DNA of 39,389 bases from Spirulina sp. CCY15215 (GCF_016888125.1 NZ_JACSWA010000446.1:1-39389); one strand, 5' to 3'. Positions 24,100 through 34,033 are shown, counted from the first letter of the stretch. Program-made: numbers and translations. The notes: generated from the sequence alone by a model not told the origin.

Positions 24100-24375
24100 T
24101 TAGATTACATCGCACCAGGTCAAAAAGGCGATCGCAATCAACAACACCCCCATTATACTAAACCCAATGCGACGATAGCGAATTTTACGATCCTTGAGAG
24201 CTTTGCGTCGCGAAACTTGTCGCATCGCTTCATCTAGTAACTCTGAAGGAAGATTCAACTCTCGTAAAATTGCTTCAACTTCCTCGCGATCGAGTTCATC
24301 TGCTGCGCGATCGCTTAATTGTTGAATTTCTCTAAGCAGTTGGTCGAGTTGTTCTCGGGTAAATTTCTTACTCAT
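24100..24375 (-). CDS. Small single-span membrane protein
   Basis: The 91-residue protein has a charged, helical N-terminal part (FTREQLDQLLREIQQLSDRA, EEVEAILRELNLPSELLDEA), a basic stretch (SRRKALKDRKIRYRRIG) and one membrane span (FSIMGVLLIAIAFLTW). It stops almost directly after the span. Similar cyanobacterial proteins, as I remember them, continue further, so the end may be truncated next to the relic at 23986-24087. Function unknown. Confidence 0.6.
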   Translation of the reverse strand: MSKKFTREQLDQLLREIQQLSDRAADELDREEVEAILRELNLPSELLDEAMRQVSRRKALKDRKIRYRRIGFSIMGVLLIAIAFLTWCDVI

Positions 24376-24455
24376 AGAACTTGAATAAAATTCTTATACT
24401 CTCTATATCACCAGAATAACAAGTATTGAATAAACTAACAAACAATTTCAAAAAA

Positions 24456-26387
24456 TCAGAGTAGACCCATTTCACTAAGAAATCTCGATGGTTGTTTTGT
24501 AAAGTTTTTATATTGTTTTGAATAACTAAGTGTTAAAGTTTTTTTTGTGCGCGTAATAGCAACATAAAAATTGCGTCGTTCTTCTTCCATCTCTAAACTC
24601 TTTTCTCCTTTATTTTTACTATAATATGAAGGGAATTCATCATCTACAACTCCAATCAAATAAACATGGTCAAATTCTTTCCCTTTTGAGCCATGAACCG
24701 TTCTTAGATTTACAGTATTAGGATCGGGCTTAGATTCTAAAGAACGCATTTGTAATTCCTGCAAAAATGCCTCTAATGTAATATTAGTGCTCAAAGTATT
24801 ACGAATTTCTCGAACCAAGTCTGACCATACCTTTTTTTCTTCATCATATCTCGTAAAAAACTCTTCATTATTACTTGTTAAATTTTCAAACCAATCTAAG
24901 GCAAATTGACTAAACTCTTGATATTTCATTCCTTCTCCCAAAGATTTTTCTGTATAATCGATTATTGTTCGAGCCATAGAATTAGGGTTATTTTCTTTGG
25001 TGAGTGCTAACCAATGTCGCAAATAATCATGATTTGAAGAATTAGCAAATCTCATCACTATGTCTGGATCAATCGCAATATTTGTCAGTTTTTCAAAAGC
25101 AGCACAGACAGCTTCTAAACTATCTCGATCTTGGCGATCGTTAGAAAGATGAAGAAGAGAATGAAGCCAAATAAAAGGAGGACTTTCAAACTCATTCTTT
25201 CTTTGATAAATGATTGCAGAAATGTGTTGGCGATTGAGAGCTTCTCTCATCTTTTCTAATAGTCTTCTATTGCGAGCCAAAATCGTAACAGACCCATATT
25301 CAGATGAGTAATTCTTTTTAATATCTTCTGCAACCCAATCTACCTCAAAATCAAAAGAAGAGAATTCTTTAAGTCTAACTGCTTCATTATTTACATCACT
25401 TTTAAATGCTTCTAAAGGTTGTTTTTCAGGATCTCTTGAAAAGTTATATTGAATAAGATTATTAGCTAACCTGACAATTTTTGCTGGACATCGATAGTTG
25501 ATTGGTAGCTGAATTACTTCTGGTTTATAATCTTCTTTTAACTGTGAAATACGTTGATGACTCGCACCATTCCATTGATAAATAATTTGGTCATCATCAG
25601 CAACAACAAACAAGTTAGGATTTGTTGCTCCCACTAGAAGACGAATGAAATCGTATTGACTATTGTTTGTATCTTGAAATTCATCTATACAAATATAAGG
25701 ATAAACAATTCGATAGTTTTGTGCTAAAATGGGAAATTTTTTTAGCAATTCATAGGCTTTCAAAATCAAAGAATTAAAATCCAAAGCATTTCTTTTCTTC
25801 AATTCTACTTCATAGGCTGGATAAATAACCGTTAATCGTTTTCCTAATGATTCCAAAGCTCGATTCTTTTTAATGTAGTCTTGAATTCCTTGGGAGTCTT
25901 CCGCAAATACTAAATGACTTTGTAAACCTTGAATGGTAGGTAATGCCTTTTTATCAAGATCGATCACTAAATCTGATTTTTCCTTAGCTTTTTCTACCGC
26001 ATCACCTAAAATTGCGATTAAATCCTTTTGTTCGGAATAAATGCGAAAATTAGAATTGATTTTTATATGATTCCCATGTTGTCGTAAAATACTCGCACAA
26101 AACGAGTGAAAAGTTCCTAAAAACAAACGTTTTTCTTGTCCGGGTACTAATTCATTGACGCGAGTTCGCATTTCATCGGCTGCTTTATTAGTAAAAGTCA
26201 ATCCTAAAATGCGAAAATTCTTGTTAGGAGTCTCATTGAGAATACGCGCAATACGACAAGTTAAAACGCTAGTTTTTCCAGAGCCGGGACCTGCTAAAAC
26301 CAGTAGGGAGCCTCGATCCCATTCAGATGCTTGTTTTTGCATGGGATTGAGAATATTCCATGCTTCAGTAAATACTTCACTACCCAT
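24456..26387 (-). CDS. gajB: UvrD-like helicase, GajB of a Gabija-type system
   Basis: The 643-residue protein is a superfamily 1 helicase with all main motifs: Q motif LNPMQKQASEW, Walker A LAGPGSGKTSVL (about 30-41), Ia LTFTNKAADEMRTRV, II CIDEFQDTNN, III VADDDQIIYQWNGAS, IV LPINYRCPAKIV, V LRTVHGSKGKEFDHVYLIG and VI RRNFYVAITRTKK. ATG 26387 lies one base after the OLD-nuclease stop, so the two are one operon. An OLD nuclease of class 2 followed by a UvrD-like helicase is the Gabija arrangement. As I recall, the reference GajB is about 494 residues, so this one is clearly longer. In that model it senses or unwinds DNA ends and supports the nuclease. No HIP1 site is seen. Confidence 0.8.
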   Translation of the reverse strand: MGSEVFTEAWNILNPMQKQASEWDRGSLLVLAGPGSGKTSVLTCRIARILNETPNKNFRILGLTFTNKAADEMRTRVNELVPGQEKRLFLGTFHSFCASILRQHGNHIKINSNFRIYSEQKDLIAILGDAVEKAKEKSDLVIDLDKKALPTIQGLQSHLVFAEDSQGIQDYIKKNRALESLGKRLTVIYPAYEVELKKRNALDFNSLILKAYELLKKFPILAQNYRIVYPYICIDEFQDTNNSQYDFIRLLVGATNPNLFVVADDDQIIYQWNGASHQRISQLKEDYKPEVIQLPINYRCPAKIVRLANNLIQYNFSRDPEKQPLEAFKSDVNNEAVRLKEFSSFDFEVDWVAEDIKKNYSSEYGSVTILARNRRLLEKMREALNRQHISAIIYQRKNEFESPPFIWLHSLLHLSNDRQDRDSLEAVCAAFEKLTNIAIDPDIVMRFANSSNHDYLRHWLALTKENNPNSMARTIIDYTEKSLGEGMKYQEFSQFALDWFENLTSNNEEFFTRYDEEKKVWSDLVREIRNTLSTNITLEAFLQELQMRSLESKPDPNTVNLRTVHGSKGKEFDHVYLIGVVDDEFPSYYSKNKGEKSLEMEEERRNFYVAITRTKKTLTLSYSKQYKNFTKQPSRFLSEMGLL

Positions 26388-26388
26388 T

Positions 26389-28311
26389 TTATTTAACCTC
26401 CTCAATAATATCCTGAATTGCTTTGGCAAAAAACTCTGGAACGCGATCTGAACCTGCATTTGATTCGCGCAGTTTTTTAATTAATCCAATTGTGTTTTTT
26501 GTTTTGTTTTTCTTAATTTGTTCTGCAAGCTCTTCCTTGAATCCTACCTCTCCAGAGTTTTTATCTAAACTAATATTTTGCTCCTCAATGATTTTTAGAT
26601 ATTCTGGTGTAAAACCCTGCTGAATTAAAAAATCTTCTAAAACCATTCCGGTGTCTGGAAGTAACCTAATCCATTGGTTACGTTCATCTTCTGGAACTCC
26701 TAACTTCTCGATCTCCTTTTTGATTTTGTCTCCTTCACGATCGCAATCTGCAATTAAAAGCCAAGGAATTTCAAAAACTCTTGCAAGTCCAACGAAAGCA
26801 CCAGCAGAGCCATTATTTTTAAAGTCGATAACTGTTATTCCTGCACGATCTAAAGGAGTTTCTAAAAGCTCTGCAAAATATTGTAGCAACATATATTCAC
26901 ATTGTCCTTCGCATAATAACCATGCACGAGCAAATAAAACTTCTCCACGAATTCGTTTAGCATAGATTTCTAAATCGTCTAAAGTTGTATCATCAAGATA
27001 AATTTGAGATTCTTGTTTTAATTGTTTGAGAATAGTATGAACTTCTTGATTGTTTGGATATATTTTCAATAATTTTTTATATTCTCCATCTTCCATTTTT
27101 CCTTTCAATGTTAAAATTTCAGAAGTTTCAGAATATTCAAATTTGTTTGAATATGTTGCAGTGAAAGTTAACAACTTAGGAATATTTGGAAGAGTACAAG
27201 TAAATTTTTGTTTGATGTAAAGAATTTTGGAAGATGAACCGCTACGGCGAAATAAACGAATGTTTTTAAAAGGAATATTTTGAATAAAGTAGGGAGAGTG
27301 AGTCGAAATAATCTTTTGACTGTCAATTTTTTCTAAAGTTGCTGCAAGAGATCGCGTTGCTTGAGGATGTAAATGTGCTTCGGGTTCTTCTAAGGTTAAT
27401 ATTGCTTCTGTTTCTCGCTCAAACGTGGGTTCTAAGAGAACATCAATATAAGCCTTAAACAGAAAGATTACTGCTAAATTTTGCGTTCCTTGTCCGTGAC
27501 GTTCTAAAGGAAAATCAATTTCGTTTCCACGGCCTCTAATAACAACTTCGGATTTTGACATCAACTCGAAGGGTTGGAGAGGAAGTGCCTGAATTGAAGT
27601 ACAACTCCCTGTTTCCAACTCTAATACTTCCCGAGCATTGTCTAATGAATTAATAATCTTTTCCAGTCGTGGATCGGATTGTAAAAGAGATTGATTGAGA
27701 TGAATTAATTCTTCTCTAAATTTGTTTTGATTTTCTTCACTAATCTTTAATTCTTTCAATATATTACCCCAAAAAGGTGAACGAGATGAAAATTCATCTT
27801 TAGAGTCTCGTAGTGCGGATAAGTAAAATAATCTAATATATAGCAAAAATTGACTCAATTGATAAGCATGGTTTAAAACTAATGGCTGTTTGTCAATCCT
27901 TATAAATTCCCATTTTGCAATAATTTCTTTAGTCTGCTCATCATATTTACTAGATAGACGTAAACCAATACATCTAATACCGGAAGTTGGATCGGGTTGG
28001 ACAATTTCAGTTAGGGCTTGATATAACTCCTCTGACCATTCATTGGGTTCATCCTCCCGAAACCATAATTCTATCAGAATACCTTCACTGGTTTCTGGTG
28101 AATCACCCATCTTAGTCATATAATAGTCATATTCGCTAAAAGGGGTTGCACGACCTGTAAAAGTGCGGCGAGGCAATGCTATTTTTAAAGCATCGAGTAA
28201 TGCTGTTTTTCCAGTATTGTTTTCCCCAACTAATACGGTCATGTCGTCGATAGGAATTGTGACATCGACTAAATTACGAAAGTTTTTAATAATAATTTCT
28301 CTGAGCTTCAT
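26389..28311 (-). CDS. gajA: OLD-family ATPase-TOPRIM nuclease, GajA of a Gabija-type system
   Basis: The 640-residue protein has an N-terminal ABC-type ATPase: Walker A VGENNTGKTALLDAL (about 29-43), a signature-like RHGQGTQNLAVIFLF (about 290), Walker B AILTLEEPEAHLHPQ and H-loop IISTHSPYF. The C-terminal TOPRIM domain has LLCEGQCEYMLLQYF (catalytic Glu) and LLIADCDREGDKIKKEI (DxD). This is the OLD class 2 architecture. In Gabija the nuclease nicks DNA and is released when phage replication depletes nucleotides. As I recall, the reference GajA is about 578 residues, so this one is slightly long. ATG 28311 is the start of the conserved part; an upstream frame to 28380 is not credible. It is A+T rich with no perfect HIP1 site. 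Confidence 0.85.
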   Translation of the reverse strand: MKLREIIIKNFRNLVDVTIPIDDMTVLVGENNTGKTALLDALKIALPRRTFTGRATPFSEYDYYMTKMGDSPETSEGILIELWFREDEPNEWSEELYQALTEIVQPDPTSGIRCIGLRLSSKYDEQTKEIIAKWEFIRIDKQPLVLNHAYQLSQFLLYIRLFYLSALRDSKDEFSSRSPFWGNILKELKISEENQNKFREELIHLNQSLLQSDPRLEKIINSLDNAREVLELETGSCTSIQALPLQPFELMSKSEVVIRGRGNEIDFPLERHGQGTQNLAVIFLFKAYIDVLLEPTFERETEAILTLEEPEAHLHPQATRSLAATLEKIDSQKIISTHSPYFIQNIPFKNIRLFRRSGSSSKILYIKQKFTCTLPNIPKLLTFTATYSNKFEYSETSEILTLKGKMEDGEYKKLLKIYPNNQEVHTILKQLKQESQIYLDDTTLDDLEIYAKRIRGEVLFARAWLLCEGQCEYMLLQYFAELLETPLDRAGITVIDFKNNGSAGAFVGLARVFEIPWLLIADCDREGDKIKKEIEKLGVPEDERNQWIRLLPDTGMVLEDFLIQQGFTPEYLKIIEEQNISLDKNSGEVGFKEELAEQIKKNKTKNTIGLIKKLRESNAGSDRVPEFFAKAIQDIIEEVK

Positions 28312-28917
28312 TATGAGAATTATTTTGAGTTGCTTAACTATTTTCACGATCGCTCTCCCAACGCAAACAAGCGATCGCAACTCATCTCCAGATCAGGAAA
28401 CAAAGGAGAACAAACGCGATCGCATCCTGCATACGGACACATCTTGCAGACAAACCATGCAAATAGTACCAGAAGATCGCCAATATTGCAAATGAAAAAA
28501 TAAGGCGCTTGAAACGCCATACAAACTAACTGAATGAGGAGCATTATCAACAGGAGAAAAAGCGATCGCACTGTTGTTTCTCCTCGGTTATCTGTTTGCT
28601 CTCTTTTTCTGTACATCTGTTCGTAAAAATGCGAGGTTTTTCCCCATTTCCCCCCCTTTTCTCTCGTTTTATTCCATCTTTTTTCTTCTCTAGCCCTTAT
28701 ATAGCAACCTTTTTACTTTTTATCAGCAAACCCTACATAGGGGAAATATTTATGCGATTTGCTCTTGATTTTAGCGATTTTTAGAGGGGCGATCGCAAAA
28801 TCCCAACCCTCCAACCCAAAACATAAGCATAAATACATCTTAAAGAACAGGTTGTGCAAGAATTGTTAACGGTATCTTCATAAGCAAGACGACAAAACGA
28901 CAATTAAGCACTTTGCA
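28312..28917. other. 606-base gap between gajA and ndhF, no gene seen
   Basis: The gap separates the divergent gajA and ndhF1 genes and should hold both promoters. I see scattered HIP1 sites (around 28371, 28418, 28560, 28789), a T-rich stretch with CTC/CCC runs at 28640-28740, and a weak GGCG-CTTGAAA-CGCC hairpin near 28503. Short frames in it have no recognisable content. I cannot assign a -35/-10 pair with confidence. Confidence 0.5.
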
Positions 28918-30960
28918 ATGGAACCCTTCCTTTACAACTACGCTTGGACGATCGCCCTCCTGCCCTTGCTCGGTGCAGCACTGGTAGGTCTCGGGCTGAT
29001 ATCCTTCAACAAAGCGACCAATCAACTCAGACAAATTAACGCCGTCGTGATCATCACCCTCCTCGGGGTGGCGATGGCTTATTCCTTTGCCCTCCTCTGG
29101 AGTCAAACTCAAGGACACGAAACTTATACACGAACCTTTGAATGGGCAGCAGCCGGGGATTTTCACCTCTCGATGGGCTATATCATCGACCCATTGACTG
29201 CTGTAATGCTCGTTATCGTCACTACCGTCGCCTTTCTCGTCATGGTCTATACCGACGGCTATATGGCACACGATGACGGTTATGTACGCTTTTACGCCTA
29301 TTTGAGTATCTTTAGCGCTTCTATGCTGGGCTTGGTGATTAGTCCCAACCTCGTCCAAGTTTACATTTTCTGGGAATTGGTGGGGATGTGTTCCTACCTC
29401 CTCATCGGTTTTTGGTACGATCGCAAGGCGGCTGCCGATGCCTGTCAAAAAGCCTTCGTTACCAACCGCGTCGGGGATTTCGGGCTTCTCTTGGGAATGC
29501 TGGGACTCTACTGGGCGACGGGAAGTTTTGAATTTGAAGTCATTGGAGAGCGTTTGCACGAACTCGTCTCCTCTGGGGCATTAGCGGGGGGAATGGCCGC
29601 CCTTTTCGCCGTTTTGGTCTTTCTTGGACCCGTGGCCAAATCCGCCCAATTTCCCCTTCATGTTTGGCTACCGGACGCAATGGAAGGTCCTACCCCCATT
29701 TCTGCCCTGATTCACGCGGCAACAATGGTGGCGGCGGGAGTATTCCTGATCGCCCGAATGTATCCCGTTTTCGAGCAAATCCCGATCGCCATGACGGTCA
29801 TTGCTTGGACAGGGGCAACAACGGCATTTTTAGGGGCATCCATTGCCCTTACCCAAAATGACATCAAAAAGGGGCTGGCCTACTCTACAGTCTCTCAATT
29901 GGGCTATATGGTGATGGCGATGGGAAGCGGTGCCTATAGTGCCGGACTCTTCCACCTGATGACCCATGCTTACTTTAAAGCCATGTTGTTCCTTTGCTCT
30001 GGTTCCGTCATTCACGGCATGGAAGCAGTTGTGGGTCACGATCCGATTTTGGCGCAGGATATGCGCTTGATGGGTGGGTTACGGAAATATATGCCCATCA
30101 CCTCAGCTACTTTTTTGGTGGGAAATCTGGCAATTTGTGGGATTCCTCCCTTTGCAGGATTTTGGTCGAAAGATGAAATTCTCGGTTTAGCTTTCCAAGC
30201 AAATCCCGCCCTTTGGGTTGTGGGTTGGCTGACGGCGGGAATTACCGCCTTTTATATGTTCCGAATGTATTTTATGACCTTTGAAGGGAAATTTCGGGGT
30301 AATGATGAAAGCATTCGCCAACAGTTGAAAGCCGCCGAAATGGGGGAACTACAACCCGCCTTTGGACCCGGTGCGATGGACCCTCACGAATTAGGACATG
30401 ACGACCATCACCACGCTAGTGAACCCCATGAGTCCCCTTGGACCATGACTTTCCCTTTGGTGATGCTGGCTATTCCTTCCTTCCTTATTGGTTGGTTAGG
30501 TCGTCCTTGGCATAATGATTTTGAATGGTTAGTCCACGCACCAGGAGAAGTGCTGCACGAAGTAGTCGAGTTTAATTGGACTGAATTCCTGATTATGGGG
30601 GGATCTTCCGTGGGAATTGGCCTGATTGGTATTACGATCGCCTCTCTGATGTACTGGCAAAAGAAAATCGACCCAGGCGCGATCGCCAATTCCATCAAAC
30701 CCCTCTACAATCTCTCCTTCAATAAATGGTATTTCGATGACATTTACGACAAAGTATTTGTCATCAACTCTCGTCGCTTGGCGCGGCAAATGTTGGAAAT
30801 CGACTTCCGCATTGTCGATGGTGCCGTCAATTTCACCGGGCTAGTTACCGTTGTCACCGGACAAGGATTGAAATATCTTGAAAGCGGTCGCGTTCAATTT
30901 TACGCTCTGATTATTTTCGCTGCTGTCTTGGGATTTGTTGTCGTCTCTAGCATTGCGTAA
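28918..30960 (+). CDS. ndhF: NAD(P)H-quinone oxidoreductase subunit 5 (NdhF1)
   Basis: The 680-residue multi-pass protein has the NuoL/NdhF pattern: DPLTAVMLVIVTTVAFLVMV (about 97-116), FWELVGMCSYLLIGFWYDR (essential Glu in the fifth to sixth span region), FVTNRVGDFGLLLGMLG, AKSAQFPLHVWLPDAMEGPT, and the later helices KKGLAYSTVSQLGYMVMAMG. A His-rich loop (HDDHHHASEPHESPW, about 497-511) precedes the long lateral C-terminal helix region. It is a proton-pumping subunit of NDH-1L, used in respiration and photosystem I cyclic flow. Length and order (followed by ndhD) point to the ndhF1 type rather than the CO2-uptake ndhF3/F4. It is rich in typical native codons. Confidence 0.97.
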   Translation: MEPFLYNYAWTIALLPLLGAALVGLGLISFNKATNQLRQINAVVIITLLGVAMAYSFALLWSQTQGHETYTRTFEWAAAGDFHLSMGYIIDPLTAVMLVIVTTVAFLVMVYTDGYMAHDDGYVRFYAYLSIFSASMLGLVISPNLVQVYIFWELVGMCSYLLIGFWYDRKAAADACQKAFVTNRVGDFGLLLGMLGLYWATGSFEFEVIGERLHELVSSGALAGGMAALFAVLVFLGPVAKSAQFPLHVWLPDAMEGPTPISALIHAATMVAAGVFLIARMYPVFEQIPIAMTVIAWTGATTAFLGASIALTQNDIKKGLAYSTVSQLGYMVMAMGSGAYSAGLFHLMTHAYFKAMLFLCSGSVIHGMEAVVGHDPILAQDMRLMGGLRKYMPITSATFLVGNLAICGIPPFAGFWSKDEILGLAFQANPALWVVGWLTAGITAFYMFRMYFMTFEGKFRGNDESIRQQLKAAEMGELQPAFGPGAMDPHELGHDDHHHASEPHESPWTMTFPLVMLAIPSFLIGWLGRPWHNDFEWLVHAPGEVLHEVVEFNWTEFLIMGGSSVGIGLIGITIASLMYWQKKIDPGAIANSIKPLYNLSFNKWYFDDIYDKVFVINSRRLARQMLEIDFRIVDGAVNFTGLVTVVTGQGLKYLESGRVQFYALIIFAAVLGFVVVSSIA

Positions 30961-31020
30961 GTAATAGTTATTGGCGATTTGTTGATTCCTCCCAGCAATC
31001 TACAAATTGCCAGTTTCCTA

Positions 31021-31048
31021 TTACCCATTACCCATTACCCATTACCCA
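31021..31048. repeat. Heptanucleotide tandem repeat (TTACCCA x4)
   Basis: Four perfect head-to-tail copies of TTACCCA end six bases before the ATG of ndhD1, where a Shine-Dalgarno would be expected. This is STRR-type DNA inside the ndhF-ndhD leader. Confidence 0.92.
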
Positions 31049-31054
31049 GTTAAA

Positions 31055-32644
31055 ATGGAACATTTTCCCTGGCTAACAACCGTTATTTTATTTCCCATTA
31101 TCGCAGGATTGTTCATTCCTTTAATTCCAGATAAGGATGGCAAAACCGTGCGATGGTATGCTCTCATTGTCGGCTTAATTGATTTTGCCCTCATCATTGC
31201 TGCCTTTTATACCAGCTACGATCTCGCCAATCCCGACTTACAATTGGTAGAGCAATATACATGGGTGGCGCAACTCGATCTGAAGTGGTCTGTGGGAGTG
31301 GATGGTTTATCTATGCCCTTGGTTATTCTCACGGGTTTTATTACCACTTTGGCGATTCTCGCAGCCTGGCCGGTAACGCTGAAACCCAAGTTTTTCTACT
31401 TCTTGATGTTGGCAATGTACGGCGGACAAATTGCCGTTTTCGCCGTCCAAGATATGCTCTTTTTCTTCTTGGTTTGGGAGTTAGAATTAGTTCCGGTTTA
31501 CCTCATTTTGTCGATATGGGGGGGGAAAAAGCGTCTTTATGCGGCGACGAAATTCATTCTTTACACCGCAGGCGGATCTCTGTTTATCTTAGTGGCGGCC
31601 TTGACCATGGCCTTTTATGGGGATACCGTCACCTTTGATATGAGCGCGATCGCCGCCAAACATTTCCCTCACACCCTACAACTCTTACTCTATGGCGGTT
31701 TCCTCATCGCCTACGGGGTGAAACTGCCGATTTTCCCTTTGCATACATGGCTACCGGATGCCCACGGAGAAGCCACGGCACCGGCGCATATGTTACTGGC
31801 GGGGATTCTCTTGAAAATGGGAGGATATGCCCTCATTCGCATGAACTTAGGAATGTTACCGGAGGCTCATGTTTCTTTTGCCCCCATTTTAGTGATTCTT
31901 GGGGTTGTTAATATCATTTATGCGGCACTCACTTCCTTTGCCCAACGCAACCTCAAGCGCAAAATCGCCTATTCTTCCATCTCCCACATGGGTTTCGTCC
32001 TCATTGGGATTGCTTCTTTTACCCCTTTGGGATTAAGTGGTGCCGTCTTGCAAATGATTTCCCACGGCTTGATCGGGGCGAGTCTCTTCTTTATGGTGGG
32101 CTGTACCTACGATCGCACCCATACCCTGATGCTGGATGAAATGGGGGGAGTTGGCCGCAAAATGAAGAAAGTTTTTGCCATGTGGACGACTTGTTCCTTT
32201 GCCTCCTTAGCCCTGCCCGGAATGAGCGGTTTTGTGGCGGAATTAATGATCTTTGTCGGCTTTGCCACCAGTGATGCCTACAGCCCCACTTTTCGCGTCA
32301 TTGTGGTGCTTCTAGCCGCCGTTGGGGTCATTCTCACCCCCATCTACCTCCTCTCCATGTTGCGGGAAATTTTCTACGGCAAAGAAAATAAGGCGTTGGT
32401 GGAACATGAGGCACTTATCGATGCGGAACCGCGAGAGATATTTATCATTGCTTCCCTGTTAATTCCCATCATCGGTATTGGCTTATATCCTAAAATCGCA
32501 ACGCAGATTTATGATGCCACAACCACCCAACTCACGGGCTATTTGCGGGGGTTTGTGCCAGCTTTGGTGCAGCCTGCGCCGATTATCGAGGGGGAACCCG
32601 TAGCAATTTTGCGATCGCCTCCTATCGAATCTGAGTTAAGGTAG
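31055..32644 (+). CDS. ndhD: NAD(P)H-quinone oxidoreductase subunit 4 (NdhD1)
   Basis: The 529-residue protein has the NuoM/NdhD pattern: [19 protein letters not shown] (about 83-101), [19 protein letters not shown] (essential Glu), [51 protein letters not shown] and [20 protein letters not shown]. It is a proton-pumping membrane subunit of NDH-1L and lies directly after ndhF1, the pair typical of cyanobacteria. The frame opens at 31007, but the upstream part is only the translated TTACCCA repeat; ATG 31055 begins the real protein. A strong terminator follows 18 bases after the stop. Confidence 0.97.
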   Translation: MEHFPWLTTVILFPIIAGLFIPLIPDKDGKTVRWYALIVGLIDFALIIAAFYTSYDLANPDLQLVEQYTWVAQLDLKWSVGVDGLSMPLVILTGFITTLAILAAWPVTLKPKFFYFLMLAMYGGQIAVFAVQDMLFFFLVWELELVPVYLILSIWGGKKRLYAATKFILYTAGGSLFILVAALTMAFYGDTVTFDMSAIAAKHFPHTLQLLLYGGFLIAYGVKLPIFPLHTWLPDAHGEATAPAHMLLAGILLKMGGYALIRMNLGMLPEAHVSFAPILVILGVVNIIYAALTSFAQRNLKRKIAYSSISHMGFVLIGIASFTPLGLSGAVLQMISHGLIGASLFFMVGCTYDRTHTLMLDEMGGVGRKMKKVFAMWTTCSFASLALPGMSGFVAELMIFVGFATSDAYSPTFRVIVVLLAAVGVILTPIYLLSMLREIFYGKENKALVEHEALIDAEPREIFIIASLLIPIIGIGLYPKIATQIYDATTTQLTGYLRGFVPALVQPAPIIEGEPVAILRSPPIESELR

Positions 32645-32661
32645 ATTTAAGTTGGTTGTTC

Positions 32662-32692
32662 GGACAGCGTTTGTCGCGCTGTCCTTTTTTTT
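32662..32692 (+). terminator. Rho-independent terminator of ndhF-ndhD
   Basis: GGACAGCG (32662-32669) pairs perfectly with CGCTGTCC (32677-32684) around a 7-base loop, followed by eight T. It lies 18 bases after the ndhD1 stop codon and is a textbook intrinsic terminator. Confidence 0.95.
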
Positions 32693-32923
32693 CCCCAATG
32701 CAATACCGCGAGGGTTTTCCGACGCTTCAAAGCCGATCGTCTGGGTTGAGGCAAGTATCAAGGGCTGGCTTCTCAGACATCCCAAGGAAGGGGGCGACAT
32801 TATCGAGACGGCGATCGCAAGGCAAAATCTAGCAAAACGACAGTACAATAAAATTGCATTAAGCGAGGATTAATAACAAGTTGTACAATTGAATCTTATC
32901 TCATTTTTAAACGCTGCTTTCTC

Positions 32924-34033
32924 ATGCTCCAAAGACTATACATACACAATTTTAGATGCTTAGAAAATTTTGAATTCACTCTCAAAGAGATACCTTGTTC
33001 CTTGTTGATTGGAAAAAACGGTTCGGGAAAATCAACAATTGGCGTAGTATTAGAAATATTTCAATCCATTGGTCGAGGTATACATAGAGTTGACGATCTC
33101 GTTCGTCCGAAAGATTTTGCCTACGGACGTTCTCATCTTCCTATGCGTTTTGAAATTGAGGTATTGCTAAACAACAAGCTCTATAAATATAGTCTTGTCT
33201 TGGAATTGCCAGAAACCTTTAAAGAGCTTCGTATTTCCCAAGAAAAACTATTAGTTGAAGGCGAAACCATTTACTCTCGAGAACAAGGTCAGATAACACT
33301 TTATAGCCCGAAAGAAGCGAGATTTATTGTAGACTGGCATTTTGTTGCAATCCCAATTATTCATATTCAGAAACAATCTGAAGCCGATCCTCTTTCTATT
33401 TTCAGAACTTGGCTGGCGCGCATGATCATTTTAACTCCTATTCCCAGTTTAATGACGGGTAATTCCAATGGCGAAACATTACAACCAACACGAAATAGTT
33501 TAAACTTTGGCGCATGGTTTTCTGGGTTACTCGGTCAATATCCTGCTGCTTACAAACAGATTGATGAGTATCTCCAAAAAGTTATGCCAGATATCAGCGA
33601 TATCAAAAATGAACTGATTGGTAAAGATTCCAAAAGTATGATCGTTGGGTTTGAGAAAAAGGATGCAAATTTTAGTCTTTCTTTCGACGAGTTATCAGAT
33701 GGAGAAAAATGCTTCTTTCTTTGTGCTGTTGTCGTGAGTGCAAATCAATATTATGGTCCGCTTTTGTGCTTTTGGGATGAACCCGATAATTATCTTTCTT
33801 TATCGGAGGTTGGCCATTTTATTACATCTTTACGACGCACCTTTAAAAAAGGCGGTCAACTTTTAGCAACTTCCCATAATGAAGAAACAATCCGAAAATT
33901 CCCTTATGAAAATATTTTTGTTCTCGATCGCAAAAGTCATTTAGAACCGACCTTAATTAGATTGTTAAGCGATCTATCCATTAAGGAAGATATGTTAGTA
34001 GATACTCTGATTCGCGGCGATATAGAGTTATGA
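32924..34033 (+). CDS. AAA family (SMC-like/AAA_21) ATPase
   Basis: The 369-residue protein begins LYIHNFRCLENFEFTL, then has Walker A IGKNGSGKSTIG (about 29-40), an ABC-type signature FDELSDGEKCFFL, Walker B LLCFWDEPDNYLSLSE and H-loop LLATSHNEE. This is the single-gene ATPase type seen in many defence loci. The middle (about 90-240) is unassigned. The next gene starts two bases after its stop codon, so they are co-transcribed. No HIP1 site is present. It could act as a sensor for a partner nuclease, by analogy with other ABC ATPase-effector pairs; that is inference. Confidence 0.85.
   Translation: MLQRLYIHNFRCLENFEFTLKEIPCSLLIGKNGSGKSTIGVVLEIFQSIGRGIHRVDDLVRPKDFAYGRSHLPMRFEIEVLLNNKLYKYSLVLELPETFKELRISQEKLLVEGETIYSREQGQITLYSPKEARFIVDWHFVAIPIIHIQKQSEADPLSIFRTWLARMIILTPIPSLMTGNSNGETLQPTRNSLNFGAWFSGLLGQYPAAYKQIDEYLQKVMPDISDIKNELIGKDSKSMIVGFEKKDANFSLSFDELSDGEKCFFLCAVVVSANQYYGPLLCFWDEPDNYLSLSEVGHFITSLRRTFKKGGQLLATSHNEETIRKFPYENIFVLDRKSHLEPTLIRLLSDLSIKEDMLVDTLIRGDIEL

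Noticed and set aside
28596-28784. 62-codon frame upstream of ndhF
   Set aside because: It is Phe/Ser/Pro rich from T/C runs, has no recognisable motif and lies in a likely promoter region.
28840-29559. 239-codon minus-strand frame over the start of ndhF
   Set aside because: It is antisense to the clearly conserved NdhF protein and has no motif.
32652-32873. 73-codon frame after ndhD1
   Set aside because: It begins inside the terminator hairpin and has no family resemblance; a short antisense frame there is no better.
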